Source of the DNA: Anaerolineales bacterium
GTDB lineage: Bacteria; Chloroflexota; Anaerolineae; Anaerolineales; E44-bin32
Reading direction: 5' to 3'
Assembly (NCBI GenBank): GCA_030606845.1
Contig: JAUWFP010000105.1
Location: forward strand, 1 to 7,176
DNA: 7,176 bases
Shown: one piece after another, positions 1-5,522 of the stretch
Layout: the number at the start of each line of letters is the position of its first letter
Numbering within the stretch: the first letter of the stretch is position 1
The notes under the pieces: generated by a model
Seen by the model: the letters and a program-made list of their open reading frames with translations, nothing else
Databases searched by the model: none
Told to the model about the DNA's origin: nothing
Position numbers and translations under genes: made by a program

Positions 1-1364
1 TTGGGATGATCCGTTCCCGGCAGCGTTCGATAGGGAATACCATCCCCATCAACATCGCGATAGCGAGCAAATTCCCCGACCTTCTCCAGATCTTCAGCTG
101 TGAGAACCTTCCCGCGATCCATCGGCTGGTCAGGATAATCAAAGGGTTTTGACATCCATAGATTCATCCCCAAATCCAAATCACTGAGCACAAAAATCGG
201 AGCTTGCAGCCGTTCAGCGATATCAAAAGATCTCCAGCCGAACTCAAAACACTCCTCGATATTTCCAGGTATCAGCATGATCTGCTCTGTATCGCCATGC
301 CCCAAGAAGCGAGTAAAAAGAATGTCCCCCTGAGATGTGCGCGTCGGCAAACCTGTGCTCGGTCCCATTCGCTGTACATCCCAGATAACGATTGGGATTT
401 CCGTGTAATAGGCAAGGCCGGCCAATTCTGCCATCAGAGAGAGGCCCGGGCCAGAGGTTGTGGTCATTGCTCTCGCCCCCGCCCAACCAGCGCCAACAAT
501 CATACCGATCGCTGCTATTTCGTCTTCTGCTTGAATAATGGCGTAGGTTTGCTTACCCGTACCCTCATCTTTACGCAGTCTGGGCAGATTGGATTGAAGT
601 GCTTCGGCCAAGCTGGAGCCAGGAGTAATTGGATACCATGCGATAAAGGTGATCCCACCAAAAATCGTCCCTAGAGCTCCGGCGGTATTCCCATCGAGCA
701 TAATCATGCCTTCGGTTTGGTTATCCCGCTCGACGACGTATTTATCCTCTTTGGCCAAATTCTCGCGCGCCCAAAGGGCTGAAGCATCTACGATTTGCAT
801 ATTGAGCTCGATAGCTTTATCTCGACCTTTAAAGTGGGTTTCTAACGCTTCCCGAATCTCTCCGATCTCAATTCCCAGCATCTCCGAAACCACACCAACA
901 TAGACCATATTGCGCATGTAGTTCACGAGTTTTCGCGGAGGATTCTGCTCTTTGATGATCTGCTTAACCGGAACGGGATAGAAGACAACATCGTCCCGGA
1001 TTTCGGGAACTTCAAATTGGTCAGGGTAGAAGCACACGCCCCCCTCTACCAGGTCGTTCAGATCTTCGTCGAAGGTTTCGGGATTCATCCCAATGAGTAT
1101 TTCCATCTTATCGCGCCGCGCGGTAAATCCATCTTTATTAGCACGAACTGTAAAGTACGTCGGCATACCCTTGATATTCGATGGAAACAGGTTTTTTCCA
1201 CTGACAGGTATCCCCATGTGAAATAAAGCCCGGATCAATGCCAGGTTTGCGGTCTGGCTGCCGGAGCCATTGACCGTGGCAATGACCATGGAGAAATCAT
1301 TAATGATTTTCTCCTGCGCAGCGCTGGTAGCTTGCGCCTCGTTTTTTGCCGCTTTCTTATTCAT
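1..1364 (-). CDS. korA: 2-oxoacid:ferredoxin oxidoreductase, fused gamma-alpha subunit (KorA-like), C-terminus cut by window edge
   Basis: This subunit takes part in ferredoxin-dependent oxidative decarboxylation of a 2-oxoacid (probably 2-oxoglutarate) to an acyl-CoA, or the reverse, in anaerobes. 454 residues are visible without a stop. Residues about 22-200 form the gamma domain, with the typical VNGSGSQTAN (31-40) and SGKNLFPSNIQGMPTYFTVR (55-74) stretches. From about 220 comes the alpha pyrimidine-binding domain, with WYPITPGSSLAEA (243-255), QAEDEIAA (278-285), TTTSGPGLSLM (301-311) and QRMGPSTGLPTRTSQGD (331-347). This gamma-alpha order is that of fused KorA proteins of about 600 residues, so roughly the last quarter is missing. 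The TPP-binding beta subunit (KorB) would be expected just past the left edge. The ATG at 1364 is chosen because residues 22 onward match the family start; GGAG lies 13 bases upstream, a rather long spacing, and overlaps the stop of the upstream broken regulator. The exact 2-oxoacid cannot be told from this subunit. Confidence 0.93.
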   Translation of the reverse strand, partial: MNKKAAKNEAQATSAAQEKIINDFSMVIATVNGSGSQTANLALIRALFHMGIPVSGKNLFPSNIKGMPTYFTVRANKDGFTARRDKMEILIGMNPETFDEDLNDLVEGGVCFYPDQFEVPEIRDDVVFYPVPVKQIIKEQNPPRKLVNYMRNMVYVGVVSEMLGIEIGEIREALETHFKGRDKAIELNMQIVDASALWARENLAKEDKYVVERDNQTEGMIMLDGNTAGALGTIFGGITFIAWYPITPGSSLAEALQSNLPRLRKDEGTGKQTYAIIQAEDEIAAIGMIVGAGWAGARAMTTTSGPGLSLMAELAGLAYYTEIPIVIWDVQRMGPSTGLPTRTSQGDILFTRFLGHGDTEQIMLIPGNIEECFEFGWRSFDIAERLQAPIFVLSDLDLGMNLWMSKPFDYPDQPMDRGKVLTAEDLEKVGEFARYRDVDGDGIPYRTLPGTDHP

Positions 1365-1381
1365 ATTTTATTTATTTCTCC

Positions 1382-1663
1382 TCAATTCTCCGTTACGCTG
1401 GAGAATGTCCCCCATGATCGGTTCAACCTTTCGGTCAGTTTAATCGAACCCTCATCTACGCAACAACAAAACTTTCGCATCTGTTTCCCAGGTCGAATCT
1501 CACCGAATCCCGCTGTATAGGTGATTTCAAGGTGCTCCCGCCGTTAACAGGCACCACAATCGAGTTCCTTTGCGAGCTTTCTAAGTGTTGGAGGATGCTT
1601 ACCGGATGCGGAAGCATAGGCAACGAGGTTTTTCAGGAATTCCGGGCTACGTGTGAACTTCAT
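1382..1663 (-). pseudogene. small GntR-type winged-helix regulator interrupted by an in-frame TAA
   Basis: The frame opens at ATG 1663 and reads 39 residues, MKFTRSPEFL...LRKLAKELDCGAC. It meets TAA at 1546-1544, then continues in the same frame for 53 residues to TGA at 1384-1382. Across the stop it resembles the winged-helix DNA-binding region of GntR/FadR-like regulators: 'PTLRKLAKEL' fits the helix-turn-helix start and 'RREHLEITYTAGFGEIRPG' fits the usual 'LREQLEVARxLGLVEVRP' recognition-helix and wing region. No insertion or deletion is needed to align it, so the stop replaces a single residue (often Lys in relatives I recall). No ligand-binding domain follows, and the C-terminal 28 residues are not recognised. 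The frame ends 17 bases before korA, as a first gene of an operon would. No good Shine-Dalgarno precedes the ATG. It could be a fresh nonsense mutation, a sequencing error, or an old remnant; the family match is from memory. Confidence 0.6.
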
Positions 1664-1715
1664 GGGACTCTGCCGACAAGATCAAATTCGCCGAATTCAT
1701 ACGCTAGAAACAACA

Positions 1716-1735
1716 AGAGTGGAGTTTACCACCCT
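1716..1735. promoter_or_regulatory. candidate operator: inverted repeat centred on the minus-strand -10
   Basis: On the minus strand this reads AGGGTGG-TAAACT-CCACTCT. The 7-base arms pair at 6 of 7 positions, and the six-base centre is the putative -10 box of the promoter for the regulator/korA unit. A dimeric repressor bound here would block the promoter. Small GntR-type proteins often bind such short palindromes and repress their own operon, so autoregulation by the adjacent regulator is an obvious but unproven guess. Confidence 0.4.
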
Positions 1736-1751
1736 GTCCAGGCATGGTCAA
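1723..1751 (-). promoter_or_regulatory. sigma70-like promoter for the regulator-korA unit
   Basis: Read on the minus strand, a -35 box TTGACC (1751-1746; 5 of 6 to TTGACA) is followed after exactly 17 bases by TAAACT (1728-1723; 4 of 6 to TATAAT). Transcription would start near 1716, about 53 bases before the regulator's ATG at 1663. The inverted repeat at 1716-1735 covers the -10. Nothing else was recognised in the rest of the 1664-1930 divergent intergenic region apart from the weak plus-strand promoter. Confidence 0.5.
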
Positions 1752-1894
1752 CAAATAATCACAGCAACACGTCCTGAGGAACATCAGATCCCTTCCACAG
1801 CATTCTTCATACATAGATTATGTTCCTGAACTCAATCCTGGCGATCTGGTTCATTCATAGAAAGAGATCCCAAACAACACCGGGTATACGTTTA

Positions 1895-1924
1895 TTCGCA
1901 GCCGCACGACCTATTTGGTAAAAT
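1895..1924 (+). promoter_or_regulatory. possible promoter of the sanA-like/HD gene pair
   Basis: TTCGCA (1895-1900; 4 of 6 to the -35 consensus), 18 bases, then TAAAAT (1919-1924; 5 of 6 to the -10). The predicted start of transcription, 6-8 bases after the -10, falls at about 1931, which is the GTG taken as the start of the next gene. That gene has no recognisable Shine-Dalgarno, so the message may be leaderless. Confidence 0.35.
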
Positions 1925-1930
1925 CATTCG

Positions 1931-2575
1931 GTGCTATTGCGAACCATTATGATCGTATTCAAGATCCTAATCTGGGGTTTACTCGCCGTCTTTCTTCTCA
2001 GCCTTCCTCGCTGGATTCTCAGCGCGCACTACGCTGGGCGAATCCTTTCACCCGAGGAAGCTCGAAACATGCCCACTGCAGTCGTTTTCGGCGCTGGGCT
2101 TCGCCGTGATGGCCGCCCGACGACAGTTCTGGCAGATAGAGTCTCAACCGCGGTTTCGCTCTACCAACAGGGTAAAGTAAAAACCATTCTCATGAGCGGT
2201 TCATCCAATAAATCTGGCTATAATGAAGCTGCGGCGATGCTTGAATTTGCCCTGCAGCTCGGAGTCCCCCAGGATGATATCCTTGTCGACTCCGAAGGCG
2301 ATCGCACTTATCTAACCTGCGCCCGTGCGAAGAATGTTTACGGCGTGGAGCGCGCGCTTCTGGTTTCTCAGCGCTACCACTTGCCGAGAGCGCTGATTCT
2401 CTGCGATGCATTATCCATTGAGTCTGAAGGCGTAGCTGCCGATCTTCGATCGTATTCCGCCCAAACAATCTGGTCCGCGCGCGAGATCGGCGCAACATTC
2501 CGCGCCCTTTGGGAAGTGGGGAGATTGAAAACCGTGGTAATCTGTGACAAAATCTTGAAAAAGGATCACTCATAA
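1931..2575 (+). CDS. SanA/YdcF-like DUF218 protein with N-terminal membrane anchor
   Basis: A 214-residue protein of the ElyC/SanA/YdcF (DUF218) family. Its relatives are envelope proteins linked to cell-wall integrity, but their chemistry is not settled. A hydrophobic segment at about 6-30 should be a membrane anchor or uncleaved signal, placing the domain outside. Family marks follow: AVVFGAG (50-56), RPTTVLADRVSTAVSLY (62-78), ILMSGSS (86-92), YNEAAAM with Glu99, GVPQDDILVDSEGDRTYLT (111-129) with Asp120 and Thr126, and LLVSQRYHLPRA (143-154) with His150 and Arg153. Asp, Thr, His and Arg at these spots are the conserved polar residues of the family. The start is uncertain: GTG 1931 fits a predicted leaderless transcript, whereas ATG 1949 would drop six residues and still keep the anchor; neither has a clear ribosome site. 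The gene ends one base before the next ATG, so the two are surely cotranscribed. Confidence 0.88.
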   Translation: MLLRTIMIVFKILIWGLLAVFLLSLPRWILSAHYAGRILSPEEARNMPTAVVFGAGLRRDGRPTTVLADRVSTAVSLYQQGKVKTILMSGSSNKSGYNEAAAMLEFALQLGVPQDDILVDSEGDRTYLTCARAKNVYGVERALLVSQRYHLPRALILCDALSIESEGVAADLRSYSAQTIWSAREIGATFRALWEVGRLKTVVICDKILKKDHS

Positions 2576-2576
2576 G

Positions 2577-3137
2577 ATGATCAGTCGAGAGGAAGCCCAA
2601 TCCATTCTGGATGAATTCATACAGAATGAAAATCTAAAACGACACATGTATGCAGTCGAGGCGGCGATGCGCGATTACGCCCTTGATTTCGGCGAAGATC
2701 CCGATTATTGGGGTTTAGTGGGATTGCTGCACGATTTCGATTGGGAGATCCACCCCACCCTTGAAGCGCATCCACAAGAAGGTGTCCCAATTCTGCGTGC
2801 ACGCGGCGTCCCGGAGGACATTATCCAATGCATCCTCAGCCATGTCGATTACACGGGCGTCCCCCGAGACACCCTGATGGCAAAATCCTTGTATGCATGT
2901 GACGAAATCACCGGTTTGATCACCGCTGCTGCACTGGTCCGCCCCTCGAAATCCATCCTTGATCTAAAAGTGAAATCGATCAAGAAGAAATGGAAAGATA
3001 AACGCTTCGCAGCGGCAGTGGACCGGGATGAAATCGAGAAAGCCGCTGAAGAGCTTGGCGTGGAGCTTTGGAGCCACGTCGACCATGTGCTTTGTTCCAT
3101 GCAGCGAATCGCGGATGAAATCGGCCTAGGGGGTTAG
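2577..3137 (+). CDS. HD-domain metal-dependent phosphohydrolase of unknown substrate
   Basis: A 186-residue cytoplasmic protein with a single HD domain and little else. The metal-binding pattern is visible: His23 (KRHMYAVE), His52-Asp53 in GLLHDFDWE, extra histidines at 59, 65 and 89 (ILSHVDYTG), and Asp109 in YACDEITGL. The C-terminal third (about 120-180) is helical and basic, with SILDLKVKSIKKKWKDKRF. HD proteins of this size hydrolyse phosphate esters such as nucleotides; the substrate cannot be inferred here. The ATG lies one base after the stop of the sanA-like gene, and AAAGGA (2559-2564) inside that gene, 12 bases away, can serve as ribosome site, so translational coupling is likely. 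This type of short HD protein is common in anaerobic bacteria as a stand-alone gene, and the pairing with a DUF218 protein gives no firm clue to its role. Confidence 0.88.
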   Translation: MISREEAQSILDEFIQNENLKRHMYAVEAAMRDYALDFGEDPDYWGLVGLLHDFDWEIHPTLEAHPQEGVPILRARGVPEDIIQCILSHVDYTGVPRDTLMAKSLYACDEITGLITAAALVRPSKSILDLKVKSIKKKWKDKRFAAAVDRDEIEKAAEELGVELWSHVDHVLCSMQRIADEIGLGG

Positions 3138-3171
3138 GACACTATTATGGTTTGTTCTGGTTTAACCCCTA
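3127..3171 (+). terminator. weak hairpin at the end of the HD gene
   Basis: GGGGTTA (3130-3136), which overlaps the stop codon, can pair with TAACCCC (3163-3169). TA on each outer side adds two pairs if one G bulges. The loop is long (26 bases), and only CCAAAGTTTCTT follows, not a proper T-run. It may end the upstream operon, but the call is weak. Confidence 0.25.
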
Positions 3172-3205
3172 CCAAAGTTTCTTGAACCTTTCATTGAATC
3201 ACATC

Positions 3206-3302
3206 AGGGATTTCTCGGTCGCCGCTGCGCGGCTCTGTCGAAATGACACCAGTTAACATGGTTTGCCTACAAATGTCATTTCGAGCGAAGCGAGAAATCC
3301 CT
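3206..3302. repeat. nested inverted repeat (AGGGATTTCTCG ... TCGAAATGACA type)
   Basis: Outer arms AGGGATTTCTCG (3206-3217) and CGAGAAATCCCT (3291-3302) pair perfectly over 12 bases. Inner arms TCGAAATGACA (3238-3248) and TGTCATTTCGA (3274-3284) pair perfectly over 11 bases around a 25-base loop. A further GC-rich hairpin-forming stretch (GCCGCTGCGCGGC) sits inside the left arm. The element is a two-storey cruciform-like structure without coding content. Similar sequences are, as I recall, scattered through many Chloroflexota and other genomes as intergenic repeats. Its right half is also the start of the first copy of the long direct repeat. Confidence 0.8.
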
Positions 3303-3502
3303 AGGATGCTGCTCATGATGACTCCTCCTTTGAAACAGACACCATCCCTGGGTGACGAAGCCCACCTCTTAATGTCATTGCGAGCAAAGCGAAGCAATCT
3401 CATCCTTCCTTGCGCGGAGATTGCCACGTCGCCCTAACGGGCTCCTCGCAATGACAAAAGCGGGAGGGGTTTTTCCATCGCTAAATATCATGCTGCCGTT
3501 TC
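3275..3502. repeat. long direct repeat, copy 1
   Basis: This stretch matches 3644-3870 with an offset of 369 bases (368 after one single-base gap near 3457-3475). The match is loose for the first 40 bases. It is nearly identical from the CTCCTCCTTTGAAACAGACACC region through the GTCATTGCGAG palindrome to ATGACAAA, then looser again to the TGCTGCC end. The strong central identity shows a duplication or two insertions of one family. Open frames across it have typical repeat-derived translations and are not genes. Confidence 0.9.
3373..3456. repeat. nested palindrome within repeat copy 1
   Basis: Outer arms TGTCATTGCGAG (3373-3384) and CTCGCAATGACA (3445-3456) are perfectly complementary over 12 bases. 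Inner arms GCAATCTC (3394-3401) and GAGATTGC (3417-3424) pair over 8. The layout A-B-loop-B'-spacer-A' is the same logic as the 3206-3302 element, with a different but related core (GTCATTGCGA against GTCATTTCGA). Confidence 0.85.
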
Positions 3503-3643
3503 GATTCCACCCCCGTAAATGCCGGGGACTTCGCTCAGTATAAATTCCGCGAAGCATCTCGTTCTACGAACAGAAAGGTTCTCCTTGCAAGGAACGAGAT
3601 TCTTCGTCGCTCCGCTCCTCAGAATTACACTCACCAAGAACCC
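3503..3643. repeat. 141-base spacer between repeat copies, made of short hairpins
   Basis: No gene is seen here. The spacer holds three successive inverted repeats: CCCCG (3511-3515) with CGGGG (3523-3527), CTTCGC (3529-3534) with GCGAAG (3549-3554), and ATCTCGTTC (3556-3564) with GAACGAGAT (3592-3600). The last encloses the self-complementary TCCTTGCAAGGA (3582-3593), which overlaps its right arm by two bases. It is followed by a GTCGCTCCGCTCC tract like those in GTCATT-type repeats, so it is probably a degenerate third repeat unit. Confidence 0.6.
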
Positions 3644-3870
3644 GTCATCTCTTGTGAAACGAGAAATACTTGTGATGCTGCTCGTGAGAACTCCTCCTTT
3701 GAAACAGACACCATCCCTGAGTGACGAAGCCCACCTCTTAATGTCATTGCGAGCAAAGCGAAGCAATCTCATCCTTCCTTGCGCGGAGATTGCCACGTCG
3801 CCCTAACGGGCTCCTCGCAATGACAAATGCGGGAAGGATTCTGCATCGTGAAATGTCATGCTGCCCTTTC
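3644..3870. repeat. long direct repeat, copy 2
   Basis: Second copy of 3275-3502. The left part, corresponding to the GTCATTTCGAGCGAAG arm, has drifted (GTCATCTCTTGTGAAA), so this copy has lost the first outer palindrome. The central 100-odd bases are almost unchanged from copy 1. It ends about 44 bases before the -35 box of the LysM gene's promoter. Long frames reading through it into the LysM gene are not its true N-terminus. Confidence 0.9.
3742..3825. repeat. nested palindrome within repeat copy 2
   Basis: Same structure as 3373-3456: TGTCATTGCGAG at 3742-3753 pairs with CTCGCAATGACA at 3814-3825, with GCAATCTC/GAGATTGC inside. Both arms and loop are conserved between the copies while the flanks drift, which suggests recent duplication or conversion of the palindromic core. 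Confidence 0.85.
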
Positions 3871-3913
3871 AGCTCAACTCAGAATATCAATATAATCTTC
3901 CTTTGCAGCTTAT

Positions 3914-3942
3914 TTGGGTGCTGCCGCCCATACTGGTATAAT
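3914..3942 (+). promoter_or_regulatory. extended -10 promoter of the zinc ribbon-LysM gene
   Basis: A perfect TATAAT (3937-3942) preceded by TGG (extended -10) stands 17 bases after TTGGGT (3914-3919; 3 of 6, with the TTG kept). Transcription should start at about 3949. That gives a leader of about 27 bases to the ATG at 3976, and rules out the in-frame upstream ATG at 3790 as the start. Confidence 0.65.
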
Positions 3943-3975
3943 TGCTCGGCTTGGATGAAAGGTACAAACACAAAA

Positions 3976-5118
3976 ATGAGCGACGATAAAAACAAGACCG
4001 TATCCACCCCTAGCATTTGCCCAGTATGCGGAGCAAAACTCGCCGCAGGCGTTTCCCGGTGTGAAATCTGCGGCTCCGCTGTGAAGAGCGCTCCTGCACG
4101 AGGGCGTCGAAGAGGGGCTTCTCCGGTTACATTATCCCTCCCGGCTGCATTAGGCATTTTGCTCCTTTTCACCGTCCTCGCCGTCGGATTAACCTATCTA
4201 GCGATGCGCGGCCTAGGCGTAGGGACTCCCGAGGTTGACGAGGCGACACCGACACTAACGCCGACGGAGACCGCTACGTCCGAGCCCACGCTGACCAGCA
4301 CGCCGGTCTTCACTCCCACCCCACTTCCACCCATTGATCACATCGTTGATTCAGGTGATTCGTTACTTGCGATTGCGGTTCGCTACGACGTTTCGATTCA
4401 ATCGATCCTCCAGCTCAACCCAGGCTTGAATAGCGAGAGTATCTTGACAGTTGGCCAGCATTTGAGTATTCCCCAACCAACTCCGACACCCTCTCCCGAG
4501 CCAACGTCAACCCTGCCTCCAGCGGCGGCGACAATCGCTGCCTGTGATATCGTTGTCTACACCGTAGAAGCCAACGACACGCTCGGTGCCATCGCCGCCA
4601 ATTACAATGTGAACCTTCGGGGGATCATGGAATTCAACGATATGGCGAGCGAGACGGTTTTCCTTGGTCAAATCCTGAAGATTCCTCTATGCGAACGAAA
4701 TCCCACTCCAGGTCCGACGCCAACACCGACGCCTCCGCCACCTTATCCCGCACCGAACCTGCTCTTGCCGCAGGATGGATCACCCTTCTCGCTGGCGCAA
4801 GATACGATCACTTTACAGTGGGCATCCGTGGGTGAACTACGGGAAAACGAGTTTTACCGCATCAATGTGGTGGACATCACTGAAGGCTCCGGCACACGCA
4901 TGATCATCGATTACGTTAAGGATACGAAGTACATCGTTCCAACGTCCTTCCGTCCTAACGAATCCGTTCCACACATCATGCGCTGGTGGGTTGATGTCGC
5001 CCGACAGACGGGAGTCACTGCAGGTGGAGAACCCAGCTACACTTCAGGAGGCGCTGCCAGTATGAAACGCGTGTTTACCTGGTCCGGCGCTACGCCTGAG
5101 GTAACTCCAACGCCATAA
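3976..5118 (+). CDS. membrane protein with zinc ribbon, transmembrane helix and two extracellular LysM domains
   Basis: A 380-residue protein, probably anchored in the membrane and binding peptidoglycan. From the N-terminus: a zinc ribbon with Cys15, Cys18, Cys29 and Cys32 (CPVCG...CEICG); a basic stretch (41-47); a transmembrane helix at about 51-77; a Thr/Pro linker (84-119); LysM 1 (about 122-166, HIVDSGDSLLAIAVRYDVSI...); a second Pro-rich linker; LysM 2 (about 193-237, VYTVEANDTLGAIAANYNVN...); a third linker (243-256); and a C-terminal beta-sandwich-like region (about 259-370) ending in TPEVTPTP. Basic residues before the helix put the zinc ribbon inside and the LysM domains outside. 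Cys190 and Cys239 flank LysM 2 and may form a disulfide. ATG 3976 is chosen from the promoter 34 bases upstream and AAAGG at 3958-3962; ATG 3955 would leave a leader of only about 6 bases. The C-terminal domain's partner is unknown. This build is frequent in Anaerolineae. Confidence 0.88.
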   Translation: MSDDKNKTVSTPSICPVCGAKLAAGVSRCEICGSAVKSAPARGRRRGASPVTLSLPAALGILLLFTVLAVGLTYLAMRGLGVGTPEVDEATPTLTPTETATSEPTLTSTPVFTPTPLPPIDHIVDSGDSLLAIAVRYDVSIQSILQLNPGLNSESILTVGQHLSIPQPTPTPSPEPTSTLPPAAATIAACDIVVYTVEANDTLGAIAANYNVNLRGIMEFNDMASETVFLGQILKIPLCERNPTPGPTPTPTPPPPYPAPNLLLPQDGSPFSLAQDTITLQWASVGELRENEFYRINVVDITEGSGTRMIIDYVKDTKYIVPTSFRPNESVPHIMRWWVDVARQTGVTAGGEPSYTSGGAASMKRVFTWSGATPEVTPTP

Positions 5119-5155
5119 TCTCGTTCAACCAGCAACACTGCATATGTTAAACATA

Positions 5156-5190
5156 AGGGGCTGTCCGACACGGACAGCCCCTATTATTAT
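5156..5190 (+). terminator. Rho-independent-like terminator after the LysM gene
   Basis: AGGGGCTGTCCG (5156-5167) and CGGACAGCCCCT (5171-5182) form a perfect 12-bp GC-rich stem with an ACA loop, 37 bases after the stop codon. The following ATTATTAT is only moderately T-rich, so termination may be incomplete. The position between two converging genes suits a terminator working in both directions. Confidence 0.6.
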
Positions 5191-5244
5191 CGTCGCACCC
5201 ATGAGTACACTTTATTCTGAGATCATGATCTTTTCCGCCTCTTC

Positions 5245-5272
5245 GTAGAGACGTAGCATGCTACGTCTCTAC
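5245..5272. repeat. perfect 28-base palindrome
   Basis: GTAGAGACGTAGCA is followed at once by its exact complement TGCTACGTCTCTAC. There is no spacer, so it can form a long hairpin in either strand or a cruciform. Very similar GTAGAGACGT...ACGTCTCTAC palindromes are, as I recall, dispersed repeats in cyanobacteria and other phyla. It lies in the gap between the converging LysM and selD genes, away from any start codon. Confidence 0.85.
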
Positions 5273-5375
5273 ACATTCCGAATATTTTGTCCGTAAACGT
5301 GTTGGAAATTGCACATCGCGAGAGACATGAGAACCAACGGCTTACTTCGTCAGGTCTTGAAAACGGATCCAAAAC

Positions 5376-5397
5376 GGGCCGACACATTGGTCGGCCC
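5376..5397. repeat. inverted repeat GGGCCGAC/GTCGGCCC
   Basis: GGGCCGAC (5376-5383) pairs with GTCGGCCC (5390-5397) over 8 bases around the loop ACATTG. On the minus strand it reads GTAGGGGCCGACCAATGTGTCGGCCC, a form typical of dispersed GC-rich repeats. For selD it lies about 125 bases past the stop and has no T-run on that strand, so it is at best a weak terminator. Nothing further is recognised in 5400-5522. Confidence 0.65.
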
Positions 5398-5522
5398 CTA
5401 CGGTTTATTTAGTACCCTCAAATTCATTATTTCCAGATGATTGCCACTACTTCGCCGATCATCCAGGTCGTATGTGTAAACATTATGGCTATGCGCATTT
5501 TACTGGGGTGAAATAAGCTCGA

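Noticed and set aside
204..1226. Plus-strand frames opposite korA.
   Set aside because: The minus strand reads an unbroken, clearly recognisable KorA, so these are shadows.
1544..1546. Reading the TAA in the regulator as a recoded codon.
   Set aside because: No known bacterial recoding of TAA, and TAA-independent genes nearby use standard stops; mutation or error is simpler.
1332..1777. Plus-strand frames between korA and the sanA-like gene.
   Set aside because: No recognisable protein, no ribosome sites, and they overlap the better-supported minus-strand regulator remnant.
3191..3806. Open frames on both strands across the repeats, with translations such as SLRAKRSNLI and RLLRFARND.
   Set aside because: They follow the direct repeats and palindromes, appear on both strands at once, and have the typical look of repeat-derived false proteins.
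3790..3975. Extending the LysM protein to an ATG at 3790.
   Set aside because: The extension lies in repeat copy 2 and ahead of the TATAAT promoter, and its translation is repeat-derived.
5400..5522. A short minus-strand peptide after selD (MFTHTTWMIGEVV...).
   Set aside because: Only 18 residues, no ribosome site and no family resemblance.
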